A stretch of 64,000 bases of DNA from Odiellus spinosus. Taxonomy: Eukaryota; Arthropoda; Arachnida; Opiliones; Phalangiidae. The notes beneath the pieces were generated by a model, which did not search any database, was not told the DNA's origin, and worked only from the letters and a program-made list of their open reading frames with translations. The stretch spans positions 682,001-746,000 of the forward strand of contig OY987233.1 in assembly GCA_963920705.1 (NCBI GenBank), written 5' to 3'. A program made the translations under genes and the position numbers. Shown in pieces: positions 1-13,099 of this stretch (its first letter is position 1; every line of letters starts with the position of its first letter).

Positions 1-2290
1 TGGATTTATACTTGGGAAATTTGTGGATTTATACTTCGGAAATTTGTGGATTTATACTTGGAAAATTTGTCGATTTATAATTGGGAAATTTGTGGATTTA
101 TACTTGGGAAATTTGTGCGTCTAGACTTGGGAAATTTGTGGGTCTAGACTTGGGACATTTGTGGATCTAGACTTGGGACATTTGTGGATCTAGACTTTGG
201 ACATTTGTGGATTTATACTTGGGAAATTTGTGAATTTATACTTGTGAAATTTGTGGATTTATACTTGGGAAATTTGTGGATTTATACTTGGGAAATTTGT
301 GGATTTATACTTGGGAAATTTGTGGATTTATACTTGGGAAATTTGTGGATTTATACTTGGGAAATTTGTGGATTTATACTTGGGAAATTTGTGGATTTAT
401 ACTTGGGAAATTTGTGGATTTATACTTGTGAAATTTGTGGATCTACACTTGTGAAATTTGTGGAGCTACACTTGGGAAATTTGTGGATCTACACTTGGGA
501 AATTTGTGGATCTACACTTGGGAAATTTGTGGATCTACACTTTTGAAATATGTGTATCTACACTTGGGAAATTTGTGGATATACACTTGGGAAATATGTG
601 GATATACACTTGGGAAATTTGTGGATCTACACTTGGGAAATTTGTGGATCTACACTTGGGAAATTTGTGGTTCTACACTTGGGAAATTTGTGTATCTACA
701 CTTGGGAAATTTGTGGATTTATACTTGGGAAATTTGTGGATTTATACTTGGGAAATTTGTGGATTTATACTTGGGAAATTTGTGGATTTATACTTGGGAA
801 ATTTGTGGATTTATACTTCGGAAATTTGTGGATTTATACTTGGAAAATTTGTGGATTTATAATTGGGAAATTTGTGGATTTATACTTGGGAAATTTGTGG
901 GTCTAGACTTGGGAAATTTGTGGGTCTAGACTTGGGACATTTGTGGATCTAGACTTGGGACATTTGTGGATCTAGACTTTGGACATTTGTGGATTTATAC
1001 TTGGGAAATTTGTGAATTTATACTTGTGAAATTTGTGGATTTATACTCGGGAAATTTGTGGATTTATACTTGTGAAATTTGTGGATTTATACTTGGGAAA
1101 TTTGTGGATTTATACTTGGGAAATTTGTGGATTTATACATAGGAAATTTGTGGATTTACACTTGACAAATTTGTGGATCTACACTTTGCAAATTTGTGGA
1201 TCTACACTTGGTAAATTTGTGGATCTACACTTGGCAAATTTGTGGATCTACATTTGGGAAATTTGTGGATCTACACTTGGGAAATTTGTGGTTCTACACT
1301 TGGGAAATTTGTGTATCTACACTTGGGAAATTTGTGGATTTATACTTTTGTAATTTATGGATTTATACTTGGGAAATTTGTGGATTTATACTTGGGAAAT
1401 TTGTGGATTTATACTTGGGAAATTTGTGGATTTATTCTTCGGAAATTTGTGGATTTATACTTGGAAAATTTGTGGATTTATAATTGGGAAATTTGTGGAT
1501 TTATACTTGGGAAATTTCTGGGTCTAGACTTGGGAAATTTGTGGGTCTACACTTGTGAAATTTGTGGATCTACACTTGGGAAATTTGTGTATCTACACTT
1601 GGGAAATTTGTGGATTTATACTTGGAAAATTTGTGGATTTATAATTGGGAAATTTGTGGATTTATACTTGGGAAATTTCTGGGTCTAGACTTGGGAAATT
1701 TGTGGGTCTACACTTGTGAAATGTGTGGTTCTACACTTGGGAAATTTGTGTATCTACACTTGGGAAATTTGTGGATTTATACTTGGGAAATTTGTGGATT
1801 TATACTTGGGAAATTTGTGGATTTTCACTTGGCAAATTTGTAGATTTATACTTGGGAAATTTGTGGATTTATATTTGGGAAATTTGTGGATTTATACTTG
1901 GCAAATTTGTGGATCTACACTTGGTAAATTTGTGGATCTACACTTGGCAAATTTGTGGATCTACACTTGGCAAATTTGTGGATCTACAATTGGCAAATTT
2001 GTGGATCTACACTTGGCAAATTTTGTGGATCTACACTTGGGAAATTTGTGGATTTACACTTTGCAAATTTGTGGATCTACACTTGTGAAATTTGTGGATC
2101 TACACTTGGGAAATTTGTGGATCTACACTTGGGAAATTTGTGAATTTATACTTGGGAAATTTGTGGATTTATACTGGGGAAATTTGTGGATTTATACTTG
2201 GGAAATTTGTGGATTTATACTTGGGAAATTTGTGGATTTATACTTGGGAAATTTGTGGATTTATACTTGGGAAATTTGTGGATTTATACT
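1..2290 (+). repeat. Long-range duplicate block, left copy (pairs with about 9983-12203)
   Basis: The order of variant monomers here repeats about 10 kb downstream. The offset begins at 9982 bp (434 monomers) and steps down to 9959, 9936 and 9913 bp (433, 432 and 431 monomers), so the copies differ by three single-monomer gains or losses. A shared rare GTCGATTTATAATTGGG monomer near 82 and 10063 ties the two copies together. The right boundary falls in plain A-type monomers and cannot be fixed exactly. Confidence 0.8.
1340..1365 (+). repeat. Diagnostic monomer TTTTGTAATTTATGG, first of about 40 copies
   Basis: This variant replaces TTGGGAAATTTGTGG and occurs about once per higher-order block. 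By eye I find it near 1348, 7553, 9052, 11258, 12914, 14539, 16287, 17368, 18841, 21053, 22476, 25283, 26249, 27008, 27767, 29285, 29883, 31079, 32252, 33563, 34874, 36599, 37864, 39175, 40486, 41797, 43245, 43774, 45842, 47174, 48439, 49635, 50854, 51130, 52304, 53064, 54007, 55708, 56629, 58856 and 63222. It is always flanked by GTGTATCTAC on the left and a plain A monomer on the right. It is a convenient phase mark for the array. Confidence 0.85.
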
Positions 2291-3405
2291 TGGGAAATTT
2301 GTAGATTTATACTTGGGAAATTTGTGGATTTATATTTGGGAAATATGTGGATTTATACTTGGGAAATTTGTGGATTTATACTTGGGAAATTTGTGGATTT
2401 ATACTTGGGAAATTTGTGGATTTATACTTAGGAAATTTGTGGATTTTCACTTGGCAAATTTGTAGATTTATACTTGGAAAAATTGTGGATTTATATTTGG
2501 GAAATTTGTGGATTTATACTGGGGAAATTTGTGGATTTATACTTGGGAAATTTGTGGATTTACACTTGGCAAATTTGTGGATCTACACTTGGTAAATTTT
2601 TGGATCTACACTTGTCAAATTTGTGGATCTACACTTGGCAAATTTGTGGATCTACACTTGGCAAATTTATGGATCTACACTTGTGAAATTTGTGGAGCTA
2701 CACTTGGGAAATTTGTGGAGCTACACTTGGGAAATTTGTGGATCTACACTTGGGAAATTTGTGGATCTACACTTGGGAAATTTGTGGATCTACACTTGGG
2801 AAATTTGTGGATCTACACTAGGGAAATTTGTGGATATACACATGGTAAATATGTGGATCTACACTAGGGAAATTTGTGGATCTACACTTGGGAAATTTGT
2901 GGATCTACACTTGGGAAATTTGTGGATTTATTCTTAGAAAATTTGGGGATATATGCTTGGAAATTTGTTGATCTATACTTGGGAAATATGTGTATCTATA
3001 CTTGGGATTTTTGTGGATCTACACTTGGCAAATTTGTGGATCTACACTTTGCAAATTTGTGGATCTACACTTGGGAAATTTGTGGATCTACACTTGCAAA
3101 TTTGTGGATCTACACTTGGCAAATTTGTGGATCTACACTTTACAAATTTGTGGATCTACACTTGGGAAATTTGTTGATTTACACTTGGCAAATTTGTGGA
3201 TCTACACTTGGTAAATTTGTGGATCTACACTTGGCAAATTTGTGGATCTCCACTTGGCAAATTTGTGGATCTACACTTGGGAAATTTGTGGATCTACACT
3301 TGGGAAATTTGTGGATCTACACTTGGGAAATTTGTGGATCTACACTTGGGAAATTTGTGGATCTCCACTTGGGAAATTTGTGGATCTCCACTTGGAAAAT
3401 TTGTG
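2212..3405 (+). repeat. 1194-bp tandem duplication, copy 1
   Basis: A block of 52 monomers repeated immediately downstream at an offset of 1194 bp. 1194 is 52 x 23 minus 2, and the block contains two 22-bp monomers (near 2957 and 3095), which accounts for the shortfall. It contains an unusual run with TTGGAAAAATTG (near 2473), TTATTCTTAGAAAATTTGGG (near 2928) and ATATATGCTTGG (near 2950). The left edge lies in plain A-type monomers, so it is uncertain by about 30 bp or more. Confidence 0.88.
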
Positions 3406-4599
3406 GATTTATACTTGGGAAATTTGTGGATTTATACTTGGGAAATTTGTGGATTTATACTTGGGAAATTTGTGGATTTATACTTGGGAAATTTGTAGAT
3501 TTATACTTGGGAAATTTGTGGATTTATATTTGGGAAATATGTGGATTTATACTTGGGAAATTTGTGGATTTATACTTGGGAAATTTGTGGATTTATACTT
3601 GGGAAATTTGTGGATTTATACTTAGGAAATTTGTGGATTTTCACTTGGCAAATTTGTAGATTTATACTTGGAAAAATTGTGGATTTATATTTGGGAAATT
3701 TGTGGATTTATACTGGGGAAATTTGTGGATTTATACTTGGGAAATTTGTGGATTTACACTTGGCAAATTTGTGGATCTACACTTGGTAAATTTTTGGATC
3801 TACACTTGTCAAATTTGTGGATCTACACTTGGCAAATTTGTGGATCTACACTTGGCAAATTTATGGATCTACACTTGTGAAATTTGTGGAGCTACACTTG
3901 GGAAATTTGTGGAGCTACACTTGGGAAATTTGTGGATCTACACTTGGGAAATTTGTGGATCTACACTTGGGAAATTTGTGGATCTACACTTGGGAAATTT
4001 GTGGATCTACACTAGGGAAATTTGTGGATATACACATGGTAAATATGTGGATCTACACTAGGGAAATTTGTGGATCTACACTTGGGAAATTTGTGGATCT
4101 ACACTTGGGAAATTTGTGGATTTATTCTTAGAAAATTTGGGGATATATGCTTGGAAATTTGTTGATCTATACTTGGGAAATATGTGTATCTATACTTGGG
4201 ATTTTTGTGGATCTACACTTGGCAAATTTGTGGATCTACACTTTGCAAATTTGTGGATCTACACTTGGGAAATTTGTGGATCTCCACTTGCAAATTTGTG
4301 GATCTACACTTGGCAAATTTGTGGATCTACACTTTACAAATTTGTGGATCTACACTTGGGAAATTTGTTGATTTACACTTGGCAAATTTGTGGATCTACA
4401 CTTGGTAAATTTGTGGATCTACACTTGGCAAATTTGTGGATCTCCACTTGGCAAATTTGTGGATCTACACTTGGGAAATTTGTGGATCTACACTTGGGAA
4501 ATTTGTGGATCTACACTTGGGAAATTTGTGGATCTACACTTGGGAAATTTGTGGATCTCCACTTGGGAAATTTGTGGATCTCCACTTGGAAAATTTGTG
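3406..4599 (+). repeat. 1194-bp tandem duplication, copy 2
   Basis: Nearly identical to copy 1. The one difference I found by eye is TCTCCACTTGCAAA near 4280 against TCTACACTTGCAAA near 3086. Similarity ends where copy 2 continues in B-type monomers after 4599, while the sequence after copy 1's matching point switches to A-type. This is the youngest-looking large duplication in the window. Confidence 0.88.
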
Positions 4600-7500
4600 G
4601 ATCTACACTTGGGAAATTTGTGGATCTACACTTGGGAAATTTGTGGATCTACACTTGGGAAATTTGTGGATCTACACTTGGGAAATTTGTGGATCTACAC
4701 TTGGGAAATTTGTGGATCTACACTTGTTAAATATGTGGATCTACATTTGGGAAATTTGTGGATCTACATTTGGGAAATTTGTGGATCTACACTTGGTAAA
4801 TTTGTGGATCTACACTTGGCAAATTTGTGGATCTACACTTGCAAATTTGTGGATCTACACTTGGCAAATTTGTGGATTTATACTTGGGAAATTTGTGGAT
4901 TTATACTTGGGAAATTTGTGGATTTATACTTGGGAAATTTGTGTATATATACTTGGGAAATTTGTGGATTTATACTTGGGAAATTTGTGGATTTAATACT
5001 TGGTAAATTTGTAGATTTATACTTGGGGAATTTGTGGATTTATATTTGGGAAATTTGTGGATTTATACTGGGGAAATTTGTGGATTTATACTTGGGAAAT
5101 TTGTGGATTTATACTTAGGAAATTTGTGGATTTTCACTTGGCAAATTTGTAGATTTATACTTGGGAAATTTGTGGATTTATATTTGGGAAATTTGTAGAT
5201 TTATACTTGGCAAATTTGTGGATCTACACTTGGCAAATTTGTGGATCTACAATTGGCAAATTTGTGGATCTACACTTGGCAATTTTTGTGGATCTACACT
5301 TGGGAAATTTGTGGATTTACACTTGGCAAATTTGTGGATCTACACTTGTGAAATTTGTGGGTCTACACTTGGGAAATTTGTGGATCTACACTTGGGAAAT
5401 TTTTGAATTTATACTTGGGAAATTTGTGGATTTATACTGGGGAAATTTGTGGATTTATACTTGGGAAATTTGTGGATTTATACTTGGGAAATTTGTGAAT
5501 TTATACTTGGGAAATTTGTGGATTTATACTTGTGAAATTTGTGGATCTACACTTGTGAAATTTGTGGAGCTACACTTGGGAAATTTGTGGATCTACACTT
5601 GGGAAATTTGTGGATCTACACTTGGGAAATTTGTGGATCTACACTTTTGAAATTTGTGTATCTACACTTGGGAAATTTGTGGATATACACTTGGGAAATA
5701 TGTGGATATACACTTGAGAAATTTGTGGATCTACACTTGGAAAATTTGTGGATCTACATTTGGGAAATTTGTGGATCTACACTTGGGAAATTTGTGGTTC
5801 TACACTTGGGAAATTTGTGTATCTACACTTGGGAAATTTGTGGATTTATACATGGGAAATTTGTGGATTTATACTTGGGAAATTCGTGGATTTATACTTG
5901 GGAAATTTGTGGATTTATACTTGGGAAATTTGTGGATTTATACTTGGGAAATTTGTGGATTTATACTTCGGAAATTTGTGGATTTATACTTGGAAAATTT
6001 GTGGATTTATACTTGGGAAATTTGTGGGTCTAGACTTGGGAAATTTGTGGGTCTAGACTTGGGACATTTGTGGATCTAGACTTGGGACATTTGTGGATCT
6101 AGACTTTGGACATTTGTGGATTTATACTTGGGAAATTCGTGAATTTATACTTGTGTAATTTGTGGATTTATACTTGGGAAATTTGTGTATTTATACTTGG
6201 GAAATTTGTGGATTTATACTTGGGAAATTTGTGGATTTATACTTGGGAAATTTGTGGATTTATACATAGGAAATTTGTGGATTTACACTTGACAAATTTG
6301 TGGATCTACACTTTGCAAATTTGTGGGTCTACACTTGTGAAATTTGTGGTTCTACACTTGGGAAATTTGTGTATCTACACTTGGGAAATTTGTGGATTTA
6401 TACTTGGGAAATTTGTGGATTTATACTTGGGAAATTTGTGGATTTATACTTGGGAAATTTGTGGATTTATACTTGGGAAATTTGTGAATTTATACTTGGG
6501 AAATTTGTGGATTTATAGTTGGGAAATTTGTGGATTTATACTTCGGAAATTTGTGGATTTATACTTGGAAAATTTGTGGATTTATACTTGAGAAATTTGT
6601 GGATTTATACTTGGGAAATTTGTGGATTTATACTTGTGAAATTTGTGGATCTACACTTGTGAAATTTGTGGAGCTACACTTGGGAAATTTCTGGATCTAC
6701 ACTTGGGAAATTTGTGGAACTACACTTGTGAAATTTGTGGATATACACTTGGGAAATATTTGGATCTACACTTGGGAAATTTGTGGATCTACACTTGGAA
6801 AATTTGTGGATCTACATTTGGGAAATTTGTGGATCTACACTTGGGAAATTTGTGGATCTACACTTGGGAAATTTGTGGATTTATACTTGGGAAATTTGTG
6901 GATTTATACTTGGGAAATTTGTGGATTTATACTTCGGAAATTTGTGGATTTATACTTGGGAAATTTGTGGATTTATACTTGGGAAATTTGTGGATTTATA
7001 CTTGGGAAATTTGTGGATTTATACTTGGGAAATTTGTGGATTTATACTTCGGAAATTTGTGGATTTATACTTGGAAAATTTGTGGATTTATAATTGGGAA
7101 ATTTGTGGATTTATACTTGGGAAATTTGTGGGTCTAGACTTGGGAAATTTGTGGGTCTAGACTTGGGACATTTGTGGATCTAGACTTTGGACATTTGTGG
7201 ATTTATACTTGGGAAATTTGTGAATTTATACTTGTGAAATTTGTGGATTTACACTTGGGAAATTTGTGGATTTATACTTGGGAAATTTGTGGATTTATAC
7301 TTGGGAAATTTGTGGATTTATACTTGGGAAATTTGTGGATTTATACATAGGAAATTTGTGGATTTACACTTGACAAATTTGTGGATCTACACTTTGCAAA
7401 TTTGTGGATCTACACTTGGTAAATTTGTGGATCTACACTTGGCAAATTTGTGGATCTACATTTGGGAAATTTGTGGATCTATACTTGGGAAATTTGTGGT

Positions 7501-9982
7501 TCTACACTTGGGAAATTTGTGTATCTACACTTGGGAAATTTGTGGATTTATACTTTTGTAATTTATGGATTTATACTTGGGAAATTTGTGGATTTATATT
7601 TGGGAAATTTGTGGATTTATACTTGGGAACTTTGTGGATTTATACTTGGGAAATTTGTGGATTTATACTTGGGAAATTTGTGGATTTATACCTCGGAAAT
7701 TTGTGGATTTATACTTGGAAAATTTGTGGATTTATAATTGGGAAATTTGTGGATTTATACTTGGGAAATTTCTGGGTCTAGACTTGGGAAATTTGTGGGT
7801 CTACACTTGTGAAATTTGTGGTTCTACACTTGGGAAATTTGTGTATCTACACTTGGGAAATTTGTGGATTTATACTTGGGAAATTTGTGGATTTATACTT
7901 GGGAAATTTGTGGATTTTCACTTGGCAAATTTGTAGATTTATACTTGGGAAATTTGTGGATTTATATTTGGGAAATTTGTGGATTTATACTTGGCAAATT
8001 TGTGGATCTACACTTGGTAAATTTGTGGATCTACACTTGGCAAATTTGTGGATCTACACTTGGCAAATTTGTGGATCTACAATTGGCAAATTTGTGGATC
8101 TACACTTGGCAAATTTTGTGGATCTACACTTGGGAAATTTGTGGATTTACACTTGGCAAATTTGTGGATCTACACTTGTGAAATTTGTGGATCTACACTT
8201 GGGAAATTTGTGGATCTACACTTGGGAAATTTGTGAATTTATACTTGGGAAATTTGTGGATTTATACTGGGGAAATTTGTGGATTTATACTTGGGAAATT
8301 TGTGGATTTATACTTGAGAAATTTGTGGATTTATACTTGGGAAATTTGTGGATTTATACTTGGGAAATTTGTGGATCTACACTTGTGAAATTTGTGGAGC
8401 TACACTTGGGAAATTTGTGGATCTACACTTGGGAAATTTGTGGATCTACACTTGGGAAATTTGTGGATCTACACTTTTGAAATATGTGTATCTACACTTG
8501 GGAAATTTGTGGATATACACTTGGGAAATATGTGGATATACACTTGGGAAATTTGTGGATCTACACTTTGGAAATTTGTGGATCTACACTTGGGAAATTT
8601 GTGGTTCTACACTTGGGAAATTTGTGTATCTACACTTGGGAAATTTGTGGATTTATACTTGGGAAATTTGTGGATTTATACTTGGGAAATTTGTGGATTT
8701 ATACTTGGGAAATTTGTGGATTTATACTTGGGAAATTTGTGGATTTATACTTGGGAAATTTGTGGATTTATACTTCGGAAATTTGTGGATTTATACTTGG
8801 AAAATTTGTGGATTTATAATTGGGAAATTTGTGGATTTATACTTGGGAAATTTGTGGATTTATACATAGGAAATTTGTGGATTTACACTTGACAAATTTG
8901 TGGATCTACACTTTGCAAATTTGTGGATCTACACTTGGCAAATTTGTGGATCTACATTTGGGAAATTTGTGGATCTACACTTGGAAAATTTGTGGTTCTA
9001 CACTTGGGAAATTTGTGTATCTACACTTGGGAAATTTGTGGATTTATACTTTTGTAATTTATGGATTTATACTTGGGAAATTTGTGGATTTATACTTGGG
9101 AAATTTGTGGATTTATACTTGGGAAATTTGTGGATTTATACTTCGGAAATTTGTGGATTTATACTTGGAAAATTTGTGGATTTATAATTGGGAAATTTGT
9201 GGATTTATACTTGGGAAATTTCTGGGTCTAGACTTGGGAAATTTGTGGGTCTACACTTGTGAAATTTGTGGTTCTACACTTGGGAAATTTGTGTATCTAC
9301 ACTTGGGAAATTTGTGGATTTATACTTGGAAAATTTGTGGATTTATAATTGGGAAATTTGTGGATTTATACTTGGGAAATTTCTGGGTCTAGACTTGGGA
9401 AATTTGTGGGTCTACAGTTGTGAAATTTGTGGTTCTACACTTGGGAAATTTGTGTATCTACACTTGGGAAATTTCTGGATTTATACTTGGGAAATTTGTG
9501 GATTTTCACTTGGCAAATTTGTAGATTTATACTTGGGAAATTTGTGGATTTATATTTGGGAAATTTGTGGATTTATACTTGGCAAATTTGTGGATCTACA
9601 CTTGGTAAATTTGTGGATCTACACTTGGCAAATTTGTGGATCTACACTTGGCAAATTTGTGGATCTACAATTGGCAAATTTGTGGATCTACACTTGGCAA
9701 ATTTTGTGGATCTACACTTGGGAAATTTGTGGATTTACACTTGGCAAATTTGTGGATCTACACTTGTGAAATTTGTGGATCTACACTTGGGAAATTTGTG
9801 GATCTACACTTGGGAAATTTGTGAATTTATACTTGGAAATTTGTGGATTTATACTGGGGAAATTTGTGGATTTATACTTGGGAAATTTGTGGATTTATAC
9901 TTGGGAAATTTGTGGATTTATACTTGGGAAATTTGTGGATTTATACTTGGGAAATTTGTGGATTTATACTTGAAAAAATTTG

Positions 9983-12203
9983 TGGATTTATACTTGGGAA
10001 ATTTGTGGATTTATACTTCGGAAATTTGTGGATTTATACTTGGAAAATTTGTCGATTTATAATTGGGAAATTTGTGGATTTATACTTGGGAAATTTGTGG
10101 GTCTAGACTTGGGAAATTTGTGGGTCTAGACTTGGGACATTTGTGGATCTAGACTTGGGACATTTGTGGATCTAGACTTTGGACATTTGTGGATTTATAC
10201 TTGGGAAATTTGTGAATTTATACTTGTGAAATTTGTGGATTTATACTTGGGAAATTTGTGGATTTATACTTGGGAAATTTGTGGATTTATACTTGGGAAA
10301 TTTGTGGATTTATACTTGGGAAATTTGTGGATTTATACTTGGGAAATTTGTGGATTTATACTTGGGAAATTTGTGGATTTATACTTGTGAAATTTGTGGA
10401 TCTACACTTGTGAAATTTGTGGAGCTACACTTGGGAAATTTGTGGATCTACACTTGGGAAATTTGTGGATCTACACTTTTGAAATATGTGTATCTACACT
10501 TGGGAAATTTGTGGATATACACTTGGGAAATATGTGGATATACACTTGGGAAATTTGTGGATCTACACTTGGGAAATTTGTGGATCTACACTTGGGAAAT
10601 TTGTGGTTCTACACTTGGGAAATTTGTGTATCTACACTTGGGAAATTTGTGGATTTATACTTGGGAAATTTGTGGATTTATACTTGGGAAATTTGTGGAT
10701 TTATACTTGGGAAATTTGTGGATTTATGCTTGGGAAATTTGTGGATTTATACTTCGGAAATTTGTGGATTTATACTTGGAAAATTTGTGGATTTATAATT
10801 GGGAAATTTGTGGATTTATACTTGGGAAATTTGTGGGTCTAGACTTGGGAAATTTGTGGGTCTAGACTTGGGACATTTGTGGATCTAGACTTGGGACATT
10901 TGTGGATCTAGACTTTGGACATTTGTGGATTTATACTTGGGAAATTTGTGAATTTATACTTGTGAAATTTGTGGATTTATACTTGGGAAATTTGTGGATT
11001 TATACTTGTGAAATTTGTGGATTTATACTTGGGAAATTTGTGGATTTATACTTGGGAAATTTGTGGATTTACACTTGACAAATTTGTGGATCTACACTTT
11101 GCAAATTTGTGGATCTACACTTGGTAAATTTGTGGATCTACACTTGGCAAATTTGTGGATCTACATTTGGGAAATTTGTGGATCTACACTTGGGAAATTT
11201 GTGGTTCTACACTTGGGAAATTTGTGTATCTACACTTGGGAAATTTGTGGATTTATACTTTTGTAATTTATGGATTTATACTTGGGAAATTTGTGGATTT
11301 ATACTTGGGAAATTTGTGGATTTATACTTGGGAAATTTGTGGATTTATTCTTCGGAAATTTGTGGATTTATACTTGGAAAATTTGTGGATTTATAATTGG
11401 GAAATTTGTGGATTTATACTTGGGAAATTTCTGGGTCTAGACTTGGGAAATTTGTGGGTCTACACTTGTGAAATTTGTGGATCTACACTTGGGAAATTTG
11501 TGTATCTACACTTGGGAAATTTGTGGATTTATACTTGGAAAATTTGTGGATTTATAATTGGGAAATTTGTGGATTTATACTTGGGAAATTTCTGGGTCTA
11601 GACTTGGGAAATTTGTGGGTCTACACTTGTGAAATGTGTGGTTCTACACTTGGGAAATTTGTGTATCTACACTTGGGAAATTTGTGGATTTATACTTGGG
11701 AAATTTGTGGATTTATACTTGGGAAATTTGTGGATTTTCACTTGGCAAATTTGTAGATTTATACTTGGGAAATTTGTGGATTTATATTTGGGAAATTTGT
11801 GGATTTATACTTGGCAAATTTTTATATCTACACTTGGTAAATTTGTGGATCTACACTTGGCAAATTTGTGGATCTACACTTGGCAAATTTGTGGATCTAC
11901 AATTGGCAAATTTGTGGATCTACACTTGGCAAATTTTGTGGATCTACACTTGGGAAATTTGTGGATTTACACTTGGCAAATTTGTGGATCTACACTTGTG
12001 AAATTTGTGGATCTACACTTGGGAAATTTGTGGATCTACACTTGGGAAATTTGTGAATTTATACTTGGGAAATTTGTGGATTTATACTGGGGAAATTTGT
12101 GGATTTATACTTGGGAAATTTGTGGATTTATACTTGGGAAATTTGTGGATTTATACTTGGGAAATTTGTGGATTTATACTTGGGAAATTTGTGGATTTAT
12201 ACT
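9983..12203 (+). repeat. Long-range duplicate block, right copy (pairs with 1-2290)
   Basis: This has the same variant order as 1-2290. Private differences include TTTTTATATCTACAC near 11820 where the left copy has TTTGTGGATCTACAC, and TTGGCAAA near 11972 where the left copy has TTTGCAAA. These differences show that the copies have had time to diverge, unlike the 1194-bp pair at 2.2-4.6 kb. Confidence 0.8.
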
Positions 12204-13095
12204 TGGGAAATTTGTGGATTTATACTTGGGAAATTTGTGGATTTATACTTCGGAAATTTGTGGATTTATACTTGGAAAATTTGTGGATTTATAATTGGGA
12301 AATTTGTGGATTTATACTTGGGAAATTTGTGGGTCTAGACTTGGGAAATTTGTGGGTCTAGACTTGGGACATTTGTGGATCTAGACTTGGGACATTTGTG
12401 GATCTAGACTTTGGACATTTGTGGATTTATACTTGGGAAATTTGTGAATTTATACTTGTGAAATTTGTGGATTTATACTTGGGAAATTTGTGGATTTATA
12501 CTTGGGAAATTTGTGGATTTATACTTGGGAAATTTGTGGATTTATACTTGGGAAATTTGTGGATTTTTACTTGTGAAATTTGTGAATTTATACTTGTGAA
12601 ATTTGTGGATTTATACTTGGGAAATTTGTGGATTTATACTTGTGAAATTTGTGGATTTATACTTGGGAAATTTGTGGATTATACTTGGGAAATTTGTGGA
12701 TTTATACATAGGAAATTTGTGGATTTACACTTGACAAATTTGTGGATCTACACTTTGCAAATTTGTGGATCTACACTTGGTAAATTTGTGGATCTACACT
12801 TGGCAAATTTGTGGATCTACATTTGGGAAATTTGTGGATCTACACTTGGGAAATTTGTGGTTCTACACTTGGGAAATTTGTGTATCTACACTTGGGAAAT
12901 TTGTGGATTTATACTTTTGTAATTTATGGATTTATACTTGGGAAATTTGTGGATTTATACTTGGGAAATTTGTGGATTTATACTTGGGAAATTTGTGGAT
13001 TTATTCTTCGGAAATTTGTGGATTTATACTTGGAAAATTTGTGGATTTATAATTGGGAAATTTGTGGATTTATACTTGGGAAATTTCTGGGTCTA
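11000..13095 (+). repeat. Block carrying the dynamin island, left flank (paralog of about 14281-16468)
   Basis: This stretch matches the one about 3.3 kb downstream monomer by monomer. After removing the island's net 498 bp, the offset is 2783 bp (121 monomers) up to about 12.3 kb and 2875 bp (125 monomers) from about 12.4 kb. The four extra monomers are a local 92-bp duplication at about 15626-15717. Both copies share a private monomer missing one T (GTGGATTATAC near 12676 and 16049), so they are true duplicates. Confidence 0.82.
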
Positions 13096-13097
13096 TA

Positions 13098-13099
13098 AG
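13098..13099 (+). promoter_or_regulatory. Candidate 3' splice site (AG) at the island's left edge
   Basis: AG at 13098-13099 is followed by G AAC ATC CAC. If it is used, the exon starts with the last base of a codon. Animal dynamins usually have lysine before NIHG, and a preceding exon ending in AA would give AAG, lysine. The upstream bases ATTTCTGGGTCTATA are satellite-derived and moderately pyrimidine-rich. Only the bases TA lie between the satellite edge and this AG, so almost no native intron is left. Splicing here is an inference; the AG itself is seen. Confidence 0.45.

Larger units (their letters stand above)
1..13095 (+). repeat. 23-bp satellite array, left segment
   Basis: Continuous head-to-tail 23-bp monomers with core GGATTTATACTTGGG followed by AAATTTGT; 253-275 is a consensus copy. 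The array is already under way at base 1. Three main classes alternate in runs: A with TTTATAC, B with TCTACAC (often with TTGGCAAA or TTGGTAAA in the second half) and C with TCTAGAC. The consensus has 6 G, 1 C, 6 A and 10 T, so it is about 30% GC with a strong strand bias. Occasional 22-bp and 24-bp monomers occur, for example one missing a G near 2957 and one with an extra T near 2020. B-type monomers are most frequent at about 2.5-4.9 kb. I see no gene, RNA gene or transposon in this segment. Function is unknown; heterochromatic or intronic satellite is the plain reading. Confidence 0.98.
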
